From contig JASHQL010000128.1 in the NCBI GenBank assembly GCA_030039155.1, positions 1 through 37,591 of the forward strand: DNA of 37,591 nucleotides, in the 5' to 3' direction. Shown piece after piece: positions 1 to 8,385 of the stretch. This stretch comes from Streptosporangiaceae bacterium. Its GTDB lineage: Bacteria > Actinomycetota > Actinomycetes > Streptosporangiales > Streptosporangiaceae. Position 1 is the first letter of the stretch, and the number at the start of each line of letters is the position of its first letter. Below the pieces are notes generated by a model. That model did no database searches and was not told the DNA's origin. It was given only the letters and a program-made list of their open reading frames with translations. The position numbers and the translations under genes were made by a program.

Positions 1-1355
1 GCCGCCGGGCGATGACCTGGATTACCGGCGTGGTCGCGTTCCTGGCTGCGGTCCTTGAGTGCTTCACCGGCTACCTGTCCCAGCAGAACTTCGACTCGCA
101 GTGGATCGCCACCAACGGCAAGGACGCGTTCAACGCGGTCGGCGTCGGCGCCTTCTTCAACCTGATGAACTTCGGCCAGATGCTGATGTGGCACATCGTG
201 CTCATCCCGATCATCCTGGTCGCCATCGTCGGCGCGCACGTGCTGCAGGTCCGGATGCGCGGGGTCAGCCACCCGCTGCCGGCCAAGCGGGTCAGCCTGC
301 GTGACCGTGCCGCGCGCAAGGCAGCCGCCGCGGCGGACGCCGGCCCCTGGCGCGGCCCGACCCGGCGCTACGACATCCTCAAGGAAGGCACGATCGCGAC
401 GCTCATCGTCGGCGCCATCGTGCTGCTGATGTCGGCCGTCGTGTCCTCGCCCGACGTGCCGCCGCTGACGATCCAGACCTGGGCGCGGCTGGCACCAGCC
501 GATTTCGTCGGCACCGCTGCCGCCGAGCTGTCCGGCACGCCGTCGGCGGCGGAGCAGAACGTGATCACGCCGGACTACGGCCCGCCCTACAACCACGGCA
601 CCGGGTCGGTGCAGCAGGTCGGCCCGATCAACTGGCAGACGCTCGCCGGAGTCACCCAGCCCATCAACACCGCCAGGGTGTTCGTCCTGCAGCCGCTGGC
701 CAGCCAGGCGGGCAGCGACCCGGTCCTGGCGGCGGCGCTGGCCAGGTACAACTCCGCGTCGCCGGCCCAGCAGTCCAAGTGGGCCACCGCTTACAGCATC
801 GCGTCGGCCAAGGTGAAGTTCGTCGCGGGCGCACCCGTTGTCCCGGTGACCGACGCCGGGCCAGTGCCGGTGATGATGGCCGCCGAGTACCAGATGGCCC
901 GCGGCGGCTCGCTGGACGCTGACCTGCTCGCACAGCGGCAGTTCTACGGCACCAACTTCACCAAGCCGCTGCTGTTCATCGCGGACGGCAACTACTACAA
1001 CAACAAGGCCGCCGCGATGAATCTCACCGGCGACCAGTGGGGCGTGATGAACGAGACCGGCAACTACCCTGGCCAGCCGTGGCTGTGGCTGTACCAGCTG
1101 TGGTATCACGTCAACCCGTTTGGTGACTCGCCGAGCGCGGACATCTGGGCGATCTACCTCACCGGCATCGCCACGGTGCTGCTGCTGCTCGTCCCGTTCA
1201 TCCCCGGCCTGCGGGACATCCCGAGGCTGGTCCCGGTGCACCGGCTGATCTGGCGCAACGGGACACCTGCTGCCGCGGCGACCGGCCAGGCCAGCGACGC
1301 GGCCGCCGTCGGGCCGGCGGATCAAGCCGCAGGCAAGCAGGACGCCAAGTCCTGA
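1..1355 (+). CDS. Cytochrome b-like membrane protein, 5' truncated
   Basis: The reading frame is open to the window edge, so the ATG at 12 is probably internal and the true start lies upstream. The visible part opens in the cytochrome b N-terminal domain with GYLSQQNFDSQW. It continues into a helix-D-like segment, MWHIVLIPIILVAIVGAHVL, whose two histidines have 14 residues between them, the spacing of haem-ligating histidines in b6f/QcrB-type cytochromes b. One further membrane helix (about residues 127-145) follows, then a roughly 230-residue Tyr/Asn-rich domain, then a last helix near residue 380 and an Ala-rich tail. No PEWY motif is visible, so this is not an ordinary bc-complex QcrB. A role in membrane electron transfer is inferred; partner subunits would lie upstream. 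Family confidence is good, exact function unknown. Confidence 0.7.
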   Translation, partial: RRAMTWITGVVAFLAAVLECFTGYLSQQNFDSQWIATNGKDAFNAVGVGAFFNLMNFGQMLMWHIVLIPIILVAIVGAHVLQVRMRGVSHPLPAKRVSLRDRAARKAAAAADAGPWRGPTRRYDILKEGTIATLIVGAIVLLMSAVVSSPDVPPLTIQTWARLAPADFVGTAAAELSGTPSAAEQNVITPDYGPPYNHGTGSVQQVGPINWQTLAGVTQPINTARVFVLQPLASQAGSDPVLAAALARYNSASPAQQSKWATAYSIASAKVKFVAGAPVVPVTDAGPVPVMMAAEYQMARGGSLDADLLAQRQFYGTNFTKPLLFIADGNYYNNKAAAMNLTGDQWGVMNETGNYPGQPWLWLYQLWYHVNPFGDSPSADIWAIYLTGIATVLLLLVPFIPGLRDIPRLVPVHRLIWRNGTPAAAATGQASDAAAVGPADQAAGKQDAKS

Positions 1356-1418
1356 GCGTTCGCCAGCGCGCGGACTCGTCAGCTAGCGAGCAGACATCCG
1401 AAGAGAACGGAGCATCCG

Positions 1419-1832
1419 GTGTACGAGAAGATACTGGCGGCGATCGACGAGTCGCAGACGGCGGAGCGCGTGCTGGCCGCGGCGCAGCACCTGGCAGTCC
1501 TCAGCGATGGCGAGGTCTTCGTGCTGCATGTCTGGGAGGGCGAGCCTTCCCTCTACAAGAGCTGCATGGTGACGTCGTACGAGGACGCGCAGCTCATGGT
1601 GAAGCGAGCCATCGAGAAGCTCGGCGCGGCTGGCATCAGGGCGACCGGTGAGGTGGCCGCCAACCTGTATATCCATGCCGCGCGTGAGATCACCTGTTAT
1701 GCCAGGGAACTGGACATGGGCGTGATCGTGATCGGCTCGCACCGCCGGCATGATCTGGCTGCGCGGATGGCCGGCAGCACCGCGCACAAGGTCGTCCACC
1801 TGGCCGACCGGCCGGTCGTCGTCGTCCCGTGA
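1419..1832 (+). CDS. Universal stress protein with degenerate ATP motif
   Basis: A single UspA domain of 137 residues. It opens with the usual beta strand (KILAAIDES) and ends with GSHRRHDLAARMAGSTAHKVVHLADRPVVVVP. Canonical nucleotide-binding Usps have G-x2-G-x9-G-S/T here. In this protein the second glycine is replaced (GSHRRH), so ATP binding is doubtful. The start is GTG at 1419 behind AGAGAACGGAG. It lies 63 bp after the cytochrome b-like gene on the same strand with no hairpin between, so co-transcription is likely. No convincing DevR box was found just upstream. Usps are small cytoplasmic stress proteins and are prominent in DosR regulons; a specific role here cannot be read. Confidence 0.88.
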   Translation: MYEKILAAIDESQTAERVLAAAQHLAVLSDGEVFVLHVWEGEPSLYKSCMVTSYEDAQLMVKRAIEKLGAAGIRATGEVAANLYIHAAREITCYARELDMGVIVIGSHRRHDLAARMAGSTAHKVVHLADRPVVVVP

Positions 1833-1911
1833 CGCCGACATCGAGGCGCCGTACGCCTGGTCATGGCCAGCGCCATGCCCTGCCGCGCGGCGGACGCGGA
1901 GGAGCCGGCTG

Positions 1912-2655
1912 TTACGCCGGTTCCAGCAGGTCGGCTAGGTCCGTGACCACCACGTCGGCTCCGTCGGCACGCAGCTCAGCTGCCTGGCCGACGCGATCGA
2001 CGCCGACGACCCAGCCGAACTTGCCGGCCCGGCCAGCCTGCACGCCGGCCAGCGCATCCTCGAAGACCGCAGCTGCGGCCGGTGCCACGCCGACGGCGCG
2101 CGCCGCCGCCAGGTAGGTGTCCGGCGCTGGCTTGCCGCGCAGCTGCTGGCGAGCTGCCAGCACGCCGTCAACGACCGCGGCGAAGCCGGTCAGCCCGGCG
2201 GCGGCAAGCACCTCGTGGCAGTTGGCACTCGAAGACACGACCGCGGTGACGAGGCCAGCTGCCCGCACCGCCGCAAGGTACCTGACCGAGCCAGGGAACG
2301 GCTCGACGCCCTCGGTCGCGAGCAGCCTGAGCAGCAGCTCGTTCTTGGCGTTGCCGAGCCCATGTACCGTGCGGCTGCCGGCCGGGTCGGCGTCGCCGCC
2401 CTCAGGCAGCGTGATGCCGCGCGCGGCCAGGAACGACCTGACGCCGTCCGGCCGGGACTTGCCGTCGACGTACCGGTCGTAGTCGGCGACGGGGTCGAAA
2501 GGGACGTACCGGGTACCGTCTCGCTCGGCACGGTGGCGGAGGAAGTCGTCGAATGTCGCTTCCCAGGCCTTGGCGTGCACCGATGCAGTTTCGGTCAGGA
2601 CGCCGTCCAGGTCGAAGAGGCAAGCCCTGATGCTGTCAGGAAGCCCCGCGGTCAT
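1912..2655 (-). CDS. Beta-phosphoglucomutase-like HAD phosphatase/mutase
   Basis: A 247-residue HAD-IA protein with all four motifs: [11 protein letters not shown] (nucleophile Asp15, general acid/base Asp17), the VVSSS motif [11 protein letters not shown] carrying the motif III lysine, and [12 protein letters not shown] motif IV. Beta-phosphoglucomutases convert beta-glucose-1-phosphate to glucose-6-phosphate. This fits the GH65 phosphorylase two genes upstream, since inverting GH65 enzymes release that sugar phosphate. The same pairing exists in M. tuberculosis as Rv3400/Rv3401. The ORF track extends 126 codons too far; the ATG at 2655 follows the stop of the XRE-PPOX gene by 5 bp, indicating tight coupling. 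A plain sugar phosphatase is the alternative. Confidence 0.85.
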   Translation of the reverse strand: MTAGLPDSIRACLFDLDGVLTETASVHAKAWEATFDDFLRHRAERDGTRYVPFDPVADYDRYVDGKSRPDGVRSFLAARGITLPEGGDADPAGSRTVHGLGNAKNELLLRLLATEGVEPFPGSVRYLAAVRAAGLVTAVVSSSANCHEVLAAAGLTGFAAVVDGVLAARQQLRGKPAPDTYLAAARAVGVAPAAAAVFEDALAGVQAGRAGKFGWVVGVDRVGQAAELRADGADVVVTDLADLLEPA

Positions 2656-2660
2656 GGTCG

Positions 2661-3326
2661 CTAGGCGATGATACGGATGCGCCGGCCGGTGACCTGGTCC
2701 GGTACCAGCCTGACGTAGGTGTCTCGGTCGCCGCCCGCCCACGGCTCGATGCCGAGCGCGCTGGCCTTCGCGAGCTCGCCAGGTTCGGTGATGACGCTGG
2801 CCGTCCCGCTGAGCAGGACGCTCCAGCCCTCGCCGAGTGCGTCGTCCAGGTGATCGACGTCGAACGACACCCGCTGGTGATCCGCCCCCTCGGCACCGGC
2901 CCGCGTGCTGCTGCCGGTGCGGAAGACGACGTCGTTCCCGTCCATCTGGTAATTGACCGGTACGGCCACCGGCCCCCGCGTGTCGTCGTACAGGAACCTG
3001 CCGACCCCGCCGGCCGCGATATAGGCCTGGCACTGGTCCGGCGTGAGCTCCTCAAGCTCGCTGTGCCTGGCGGGTCCGCCCTGGCCCGGTGGCAGGTCCA
3101 GGCCAGCCCCGGTCAGCGCCTCCTCCGGCGCGCCGAGCGCGGCGGCGAGCCGGGCGAGCGTGGCCTGGGTCGGGTTTGGCGTGGAGCTCGTCTCCAGGTA
3201 CGCCAGGTAGCCGGGCGACATCCCGGCCTGCCCGGCGGCCTCGTCGCGACTCAGGCCTGCCTTTCGGCGTTGCTCGGCAATTCGCCTGCCAAGGTCTGTG
3301 GCGTGCGTGCCTGCGCCCTCGGCCAT
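2661..3326 (-). CDS. XRE HTH fused to PPOX-type flavin-binding domain
   Basis: A 221-residue two-domain protein. Residues about 10-65 form an XRE/Cro-type helix-turn-helix ([34 protein letters not shown] in outline). Residues about 90-220 match the pyridoxamine-5'-phosphate-oxidase-like split-barrel fold (ECxxxL-type start, [44 protein letters not shown], ending VTGRRIRI). The stand-alone paralogue at 22445-22903 shares the same landmarks. PPOX proteins bind FMN, FAD or F420. Coupled to DNA binding, this suggests a flavin- or redox-responsive regulator, perhaps of its own operon; that is inference. The ATG at 3326 has GGGAGGAAG 5 bp upstream. It sits 33 bp after the GH65 gene. Confidence 0.85.
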   Translation of the reverse strand: MAEGAGTHATDLGRRIAEQRRKAGLSRDEAAGQAGMSPGYLAYLETSSTPNPTQATLARLAAALGAPEEALTGAGLDLPPGQGGPARHSELEELTPDQCQAYIAAGGVGRFLYDDTRGPVAVPVNYQMDGNDVVFRTGSSTRAGAEGADHQRVSFDVDHLDDALGEGWSVLLSGTASVITEPGELAKASALGIEPWAGGDRDTYVRLVPDQVTGRRIRIIA

Positions 3327-3359
3327 CGCTTCCTCCCTGTCTCGGGCCCGCAGCCAACT

Positions 3360-5792
3360 CTACGGACGCGGGCTGAAGCCGGTAGGGACGTTCGGCCCGG
3401 CTGGTCCGTGGGCAGCCGAGCCCTGGCCTGGTTGCGGCCCGGCGCCCGAGCGGCTGACCGGCTCCCGGCCGGCCGGCTGGCTGAGCCGCGGCTGCGCTGC
3501 GGCAGGCGGCAGGTCAAGGGTGACCGGCTTGCCCGCGGTGAGCGTGAACTCGCGGCCATGATGGCCGACCACCACCGGCGGGCCGGCTTCCAGCGCGTAG
3601 GTCGCGGTTGTCGCGGTGACCTCGGTCCGCAATTGCTGACCGCGGAAGCTGACAGTGAAGGTCAGCCGCGCGATCGGGGCCGGCAGTCGCGGGGCGAAGG
3701 TGAGCTTGCCGTACCGGCTGCGCAGGCCGCCGAAGCCGGCCACCGCGGCGGTCCATGCGCCCGCCAGGGCCGCGAGGTGCAGCCCGTCGGCGACGTTACG
3801 TTCGGTGTCGTCCAGGTCGATGAGCGCCGACTCGGCGAGATAGTCGTATGCCAGGTCAAGCTGGCCGATCTCGGCGGCGATCACCGACTGGGTTGCCGCC
3901 GAGAGCGAAGAGTCGCGGACCGTCAGCCGCTCGTAGTACGCGAAGTTCCTCGCTTTCTGCGCTGCGGTGAAGGCCTCGGGCCGGTGTTGCATGGCGAGGA
4001 CGAGGTCTGCCTGCTTGACGACCTGCTTGCGGTAGAGGTCGAAGTAGGGGAAGTGCCGCAGCAGCGGGTACTGCGCCGCGCTGGTCCTGGCGAAGTCCCA
4101 GACCTCGTGCGCGGTGAAGCCCTCCGCCTGCGGGTGTACACCGAGCTGATCGTCGTACGGGATGGCCATTGCCGCCGCTGCCCGCTGCCAGGCGGCTATC
4201 TCGGCGCTGCTGACGCCGAGCGCGCTGGCCTGCGCCCAGTGCCGCCGCGCTGCGTCGGCCGCGGCCTGCAGATTGTGCTGGGCCATCAGATTCGTGTAGA
4301 CGTTGTTGTCGGCCACCGCGCTGTATTCGTCAGGACCGGTGACGCCGTCGATGCGGAACTCGCCGCCGGTCGCATGGTGGCCGAGCGACTGCCAGAGCCT
4401 GGCGGTCTCCACGAGCAGCTCGAGCCCTGGGTCGGCCTCGAAGCGGGCATCCCCGGTGACATCCACGTACCGGATCACGGCGTCGGCGATGCCGGCGTTG
4501 ACATGGAAGGCGGCTATCCCGGCCGGCCAGTACGCCGAGGACTCGGTGCCGTCGATGGTGCGCCACGGGAACGCGGCGCCGCGCAGGCCGAGCTGCCTGG
4601 CCCGGTCCCGTGCCTGAGCCAGCGTGCTGTGCCGCCAGCGCAGCTCGTCAGCGGCCGCGTCCGGATGGGTGAGCGTGAGCATGGGCAGGACGAACATCTC
4701 GGTGTCCCAGAACGCGTGACCGTCGTATCCGGGGCCGGTGAGACCCTTGGCCGGGATCGGCTGCGTTTCTGCCCTGGCACCGGCCTGGAGCACGTGGAAC
4801 AGGCCGAACCTGATCGCCTGCTGCAGCTCGGGATCGCCGTCGAGCTCGACGTCGGCGCGATGCCAGAACTCGGCCAGGAAGGCCTGCTGCTGCGCAAGCA
4901 GGCCAGGCCAGCCAGTCTGCGCGGCGGTCATCAGCGCGGCCTGCACCTGGTCGCGCAGCGCCGGCAGTGACCTGACCGAGGACCAGCCGTAGCCGACGAA
5001 CTTCACGACGCTGAGCCGCTGCCCCGGCTTGAGGCTCGCGGACACCGTCAGCCTGGCGACGTCTGCCGTGCTCTCGGTTTCTTGCCTGGTCCCTGGCGGA
5101 CCAGCCACGACATGCGCGAATGCGGCTGCCACCCGAAGGTTGCTGAGCTGGGTGCTGTGCACAAGCAGCGCCCTGCCGTCCGCGCCGGCGTGCGACTCGC
5201 CCCGCAGCGCTGACTGCGGCATGTGCCAGCCGCGCGGGTCACCGGCCCCTTCCCCCTGCGGCAGCTCGTTGGCCACCAGCTCGGACTGCACGACGAAGTC
5301 GGCGGGCGCGTCAAGCGGTTCCACCTCGTAGCAGATCGCTGCCACCGCTCGCTGGGTGAGCGATGCCAGCCTGGTCGACCTGACCCGCACGGCCCGGCCG
5401 GCCGGCGATGCCCACTCGGCCACCCGCGCCAGCGTGCCGGCGCGGAAGTCGAGCACCCGCTCGTGCGAGCGCAGGTCACCGTAACGCACGTCGAACGGCT
5501 CGTCGTCCACGAGCAGCCTGATCAGCTTGCCGTTGGTGACGTTGATCACCGACTGGCCGTATTCGGGCAGGCCATAGCCGAACTCGGGGTAACGGATCGG
5601 CCACCGCTCATGGCAGCCGTTCAGGTAGCAGCCAGGCAGGCCGTGCGGCTCGCCCTCGTCGAGATTGCCGCGCCAGCCGATGTGGCCGTTGGACAAGGCG
5701 AACAGCGACTCGGTCTGCCGGAGCGTGTCAAGGTCAAGGCTGGTCTCGCGGAGGCACCAGGCTTCTGCCGGGAAGGCCGGGTGATCGATCAT
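3360..5792 (-). CDS. GH65 family glycoside phosphorylase/hydrolase
   Basis: An 810-residue protein matching glycoside hydrolase family 65 over its length, in the subgroup of M. tuberculosis Rv3401. The N-terminal beta-sandwich shows ESLFALSNGHIGWRGNLDEGEPHGLPG. The catalytic (alpha/alpha)6 barrel contains GHAFWDTEMFVLP and DGVTGPDEYSAVADNNVYTN, where Glu489 is the expected general acid. GH65 members phosphorolyse maltose, trehalose, kojibiose or related alpha-glucosides to beta-glucose-1-phosphate plus sugar; the substrate cannot be assigned. The downstream HAD mutase favours a phosphorylase. The ORF track starts at GTG 5801; ATG 5792 (MIDHPAFP) is preferred because it aligns with the short N-terminus of Rv3401, though neither start has a strong ribosome site. 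First gene of a three-gene minus-strand operon. Confidence 0.88.
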   Translation of the reverse strand: MIDHPAFPAEAWCLRETSLDLDTLRQTESLFALSNGHIGWRGNLDEGEPHGLPGCYLNGCHERWPIRYPEFGYGLPEYGQSVINVTNGKLIRLLVDDEPFDVRYGDLRSHERVLDFRAGTLARVAEWASPAGRAVRVRSTRLASLTQRAVAAICYEVEPLDAPADFVVQSELVANELPQGEGAGDPRGWHMPQSALRGESHAGADGRALLVHSTQLSNLRVAAAFAHVVAGPPGTRQETESTADVARLTVSASLKPGQRLSVVKFVGYGWSSVRSLPALRDQVQAALMTAAQTGWPGLLAQQQAFLAEFWHRADVELDGDPELQQAIRFGLFHVLQAGARAETQPIPAKGLTGPGYDGHAFWDTEMFVLPMLTLTHPDAAADELRWRHSTLAQARDRARQLGLRGAAFPWRTIDGTESSAYWPAGIAAFHVNAGIADAVIRYVDVTGDARFEADPGLELLVETARLWQSLGHHATGGEFRIDGVTGPDEYSAVADNNVYTNLMAQHNLQAAADAARRHWAQASALGVSSAEIAAWQRAAAAMAIPYDDQLGVHPQAEGFTAHEVWDFARTSAAQYPLLRHFPYFDLYRKQVVKQADLVLAMQHRPEAFTAAQKARNFAYYERLTVRDSSLSAATQSVIAAEIGQLDLAYDYLAESALIDLDDTERNVADGLHLAALAGAWTAAVAGFGGLRSRYGKLTFAPRLPAPIARLTFTVSFRGQQLRTEVTATTATYALEAGPPVVVGHHGREFTLTAGKPVTLDLPPAAAQPRLSQPAGREPVSRSGAGPQPGQGSAAHGPAGPNVPTGFSPRP

Positions 5793-5858
5793 GACCCGCA
5801 CGCTGGCTCGGTGTCGGCGGCGTCTGCCACGGGCTTACTCTAAGTCGGGACTGCTGCG

Positions 5859-8162
5859 TCATTCGACCACGCAGCTCACCGAGAACCGCGCGGCTCCGTC
5901 GTCTGACGGCTCCCTGACCACGCCCTGCACCTCGTTCTCGAAGCCAGGAAACTCGGTGTCCCAGCGCTCGAACAACTGCAGGTAGTCGATGATCGGGCGA
6001 GCCGCCAGGTCGAACCGCTCACCTGGCACGACGACCGGGATGCCGGGCGGGTAGAGCAGGCAGGTGACCGCGCTGACCCGGCCGTCAAGCGCGGCGAGCG
6101 GCACCTGCTCGGTCTTGCCATTCACCAGGCTGGCGAAGGCCGCCGCCGGCGTCTGCGCGGGCTCAGGCAGCTTCTCCGAGATTGCCTCCTGCATGGTCGC
6201 GGTGTTGTACCCGGACAGGAAGCGGTGCATCTGGGCGGCGAGGTCCGCCAGCCCGAGGCCGGCGTACCTGGCGGGGTTCGCGGCGTAGATCTCCGGCAGT
6301 GCCTCGGCGACCGGCATGTTGGCCTCGTATGCCCGGTGGAAGTCGAACAGCTCGGTGAGCAGCGTGCCGGACTTGCCGCGGGTCACCGCGATCGAGAACA
6401 GCACCAGGATTGAGTAGTAGCCGGTCTTCTCCACCACGACGCCGCGGCCGCGGAGGTAGGACGAGACCAGGCTGGCCGGGATGCCCCACCCGGCTGGCTG
6501 CCCGTCCTGCCCGATGCCGGGCGTCACCAGCGTGACCTTGACCGGGTCCAGCATGGCCTCGCCGGGCAGCAGGTCACGGTAGCCGTGCCATGACGCGCCT
6601 GGCACGAGCTGCCAGCTGGCCTGGTCGACCTCGAGCGCGGCGGCCGGCCCGGAACTGTGGCTGGTCCACCCGTCTGCCGTCCCGTCGCCGGTGGTAGGCG
6701 GCTGGAACACCCTGAACCACCAGCCGCCGCTCCCGGTGACCCGGTCAGCTACGGCTGCCATTTCCCTGCGGAAGGCCACGGCCTCGCCGATCGCGTCGTC
6801 GATCAGGGCGCGCCCCGCCGGCCCCTCCATCATCCGGGTCGCGACGTCCAGCGAGGCGACGATGCCGTATTGCGGCGAGGTCGAGGTGTGCAGCATGAAC
6901 GCCTCGTTGAAGCGCGGGCGCGGCAGCGGTGTCCGGCCCTGCCTGATGTGGATCATGGACGCCTGAGACAGCGCGGCCAGCATCTTGTGCGTCGACATGG
7001 TGGTGAGCACGGTCGGCACCGACGGGTCTGCGTGACCGTCAGCTGCCATGCCGTAATGGCGTGCGTACACGGGGTGGAACGCCGCGTACGGGATCCACGC
7101 CTCGTCAAGCAGCACGTGCTCGGCCACCTGGCCAAGGCACCGCACCAGCATCGCGGCGTCATACATGGTCCCGTCGTAGGTGGAGTTGGTCACCACGGCC
7201 AGCTTGGCGCGCTCCGGCGGCTGGCCGCCGACCAGCGGGTTGGCGGCGATCCTCCGCCTGATCGCGGCTGGGTCCAGCTGGCCGGCCCGGATCGGCCCGA
7301 TCAGGCCAAGGTGATTGCGGCCTGACTGCAGCCACACCGGGATGGCGCCGGTCTGGATGACCGAGTTGACGATCGACTTGTGGCAGTTCCGGTCGAGCAG
7401 CACCACGTCGCCGGGCGACACGATCGCGCGGAACACGATCTGATTCGACATCGTGGTGCCGTTGGTCACGAAATAGGTCTCGTCGGCACCGAACACCCGC
7501 GCCGCGTTTGCCTCAGCGGCGCCGACCACCCCTTCGTGCTCGAGGATCGAGCCAAGCTCAGGAACCGAGGACGAGATGTCAGAGCGCAGGAACGTCTCCC
7601 CGGCGAAGTCGAAGAACAGCCGGCCGGCCGGCGACTTCAGGAACGCCAGCCCGCCCATGTGCCCTGGCGTGTGCCACGAATAGCGGTACTCCCTGACGTA
7701 CTTCTCCAGCGCGCCGAAGAACGGCGGGAGCAGGCTGTCCCGGTACTGCTGCATCGCGGTGGTGATGTGGCCGACGATCCACTGCGGCGTGTCCTCGGTG
7801 ATCCAGATCGCGCCAGACAGCGATTCCGCGAGCTCGGGGCCGAGGTCCTGCACCGAGAGGCCCTCGGTGAGCAGGAACGACGGAAGTCCGTTGAACCTAG
7901 CCCTGGCGATGGCGAGTAGCTGGCGCGGCGACCTGATCAGGTCTGGCGGCGCGCCGCTCTCCGCCCAGCCGACCAGCACCGCGCCAAGCTCGGGATGGGT
8001 CCGCAGCATCAGCTCACCGTCGCCGTAGCCGTCGGCCTCCAGCACGGTCAGGCCGTGGTGGTGCAGCTCGCCGATGATCCGCTTGACCGCGGTCCGCACC
8101 GCCAGGCCGGCCTCGCTCCGGTCATGAACGACGAGCACCGGCATCGCGCTCAGGGTCTCCAT
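5859..8162 (-). CDS. PLP-dependent Lys/Arg/Orn-type decarboxylase
   Basis: A 767-residue fold-type-I decarboxylase of the Orn/Lys/Arg class-I family (CadA/LdcC/AdiA/SpeF). A receiver-like wing domain (residues about 5-130) precedes the PLP domain (YSWHTPGHMGG, VTNGTTMSNQ, DRNCHKS). The Schiff-base lysine lies in STHKMLAALSQASMIH (Lys393), followed by FNEAFMLHTSTSPQYGIVAS. The carboxyl domain ends FPGFENEVQG. The active-site string resembles the E. coli lysine and arginine enzymes more than ornithine decarboxylase, so cadaverine or agmatine formation is likelier than putrescine; this is not proven. The ATG at 8162 has GGAGGTG 6 bp upstream; the ORF track start is 36 codons too early. Divergent from the antiporter gene, with a DevR-like box at 8225. 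Confidence 0.9.
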   Translation of the reverse strand: METLSAMPVLVVHDRSEAGLAVRTAVKRIIGELHHHGLTVLEADGYGDGELMLRTHPELGAVLVGWAESGAPPDLIRSPRQLLAIARARFNGLPSFLLTEGLSVQDLGPELAESLSGAIWITEDTPQWIVGHITTAMQQYRDSLLPPFFGALEKYVREYRYSWHTPGHMGGLAFLKSPAGRLFFDFAGETFLRSDISSSVPELGSILEHEGVVGAAEANAARVFGADETYFVTNGTTMSNQIVFRAIVSPGDVVLLDRNCHKSIVNSVIQTGAIPVWLQSGRNHLGLIGPIRAGQLDPAAIRRRIAANPLVGGQPPERAKLAVVTNSTYDGTMYDAAMLVRCLGQVAEHVLLDEAWIPYAAFHPVYARHYGMAADGHADPSVPTVLTTMSTHKMLAALSQASMIHIRQGRTPLPRPRFNEAFMLHTSTSPQYGIVASLDVATRMMEGPAGRALIDDAIGEAVAFRREMAAVADRVTGSGGWWFRVFQPPTTGDGTADGWTSHSSGPAAALEVDQASWQLVPGASWHGYRDLLPGEAMLDPVKVTLVTPGIGQDGQPAGWGIPASLVSSYLRGRGVVVEKTGYYSILVLFSIAVTRGKSGTLLTELFDFHRAYEANMPVAEALPEIYAANPARYAGLGLADLAAQMHRFLSGYNTATMQEAISEKLPEPAQTPAAAFASLVNGKTEQVPLAALDGRVSAVTCLLYPPGIPVVVPGERFDLAARPIIDYLQLFERWDTEFPGFENEVQGVVREPSDDGAARFSVSCVVE

Positions 8163-8224
8163 GGCACACCTCCGCGTCGGGTTCACCGCTTCCGAGGCTC
8201 GTGCCGTCTGGCCCGCTGGCAGTA

Positions 8225-8238
8225 GAGCCGAACGTCCC
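8225..8238. promoter_or_regulatory. Candidate DevR box (decarboxylase side)
   Basis: GAGCCGAACGTCCC reads GGGACGTTCGGCTC on the minus strand, with a perfect GGGAC half-site. It lies 62 bp upstream of the decarboxylase start at 8162. The box at 30532 has the same GAGCC-N4-GTCCC form and likewise sits on the minus-gene side of a divergent promoter. Confidence 0.5.
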
Positions 8239-8275
8239 TGGCACGCAGGGCCGGCCGGCCACGGCGGCACGCGCA

Positions 8276-8310
8276 GGGACCATCAGCAATCAGCACGGGA
8301 CCTTCGGCAC
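8276..8310. promoter_or_regulatory. Tandem candidate DevR boxes upstream of antiporter
   Basis: Two 14-mers, GGGACCATCAGCAA at 8276 and GGGACCTTCGGCAC at 8297, start 21 bp apart. The second has a perfect GGGAC half-site, the common CTTC centre and 3/5 matches in the other half. The pair ends 75 bp before the antiporter start codon. Confidence 0.6.
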
Positions 8311-8347
8311 TGCTTGACGGCATCTGGCCAGCCGGATGGTGAGCCTT

Positions 8348-8366
8348 GGGACGGGCGTGCCGTCCC
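8348..8366. promoter_or_regulatory. Perfect palindrome in antiporter leader
   Basis: GGGACGG-gcgtg-CCGTCCC is a perfect 7-bp inverted repeat with a 5-bp centre. It lies 19 bp before the antiporter ATG, just upstream of its GGGAG ribosome site. Its arms contain GGGAC and GTCCC, but the distance between them (9 bp) is not that of the DevR boxes. It could be an operator for another repressor or an RNA hairpin affecting translation. Confidence 0.45.
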
Positions 8367-8385
8367 GGGCTGAAGGGAGCCGGCA

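Noticed and set aside
2850-4970. 706-aa plus-strand ORF opposite GH65
   Set aside because: No family landmarks; it mirrors the GH65 and XRE-PPOX genes.
5847-5860. GGGACTGCTGCGTC as a DevR box for the GH65 operon
   Set aside because: Only one half-site matches, no partner at 21-23 bp, and it overlaps the stop of the neighbouring gene.
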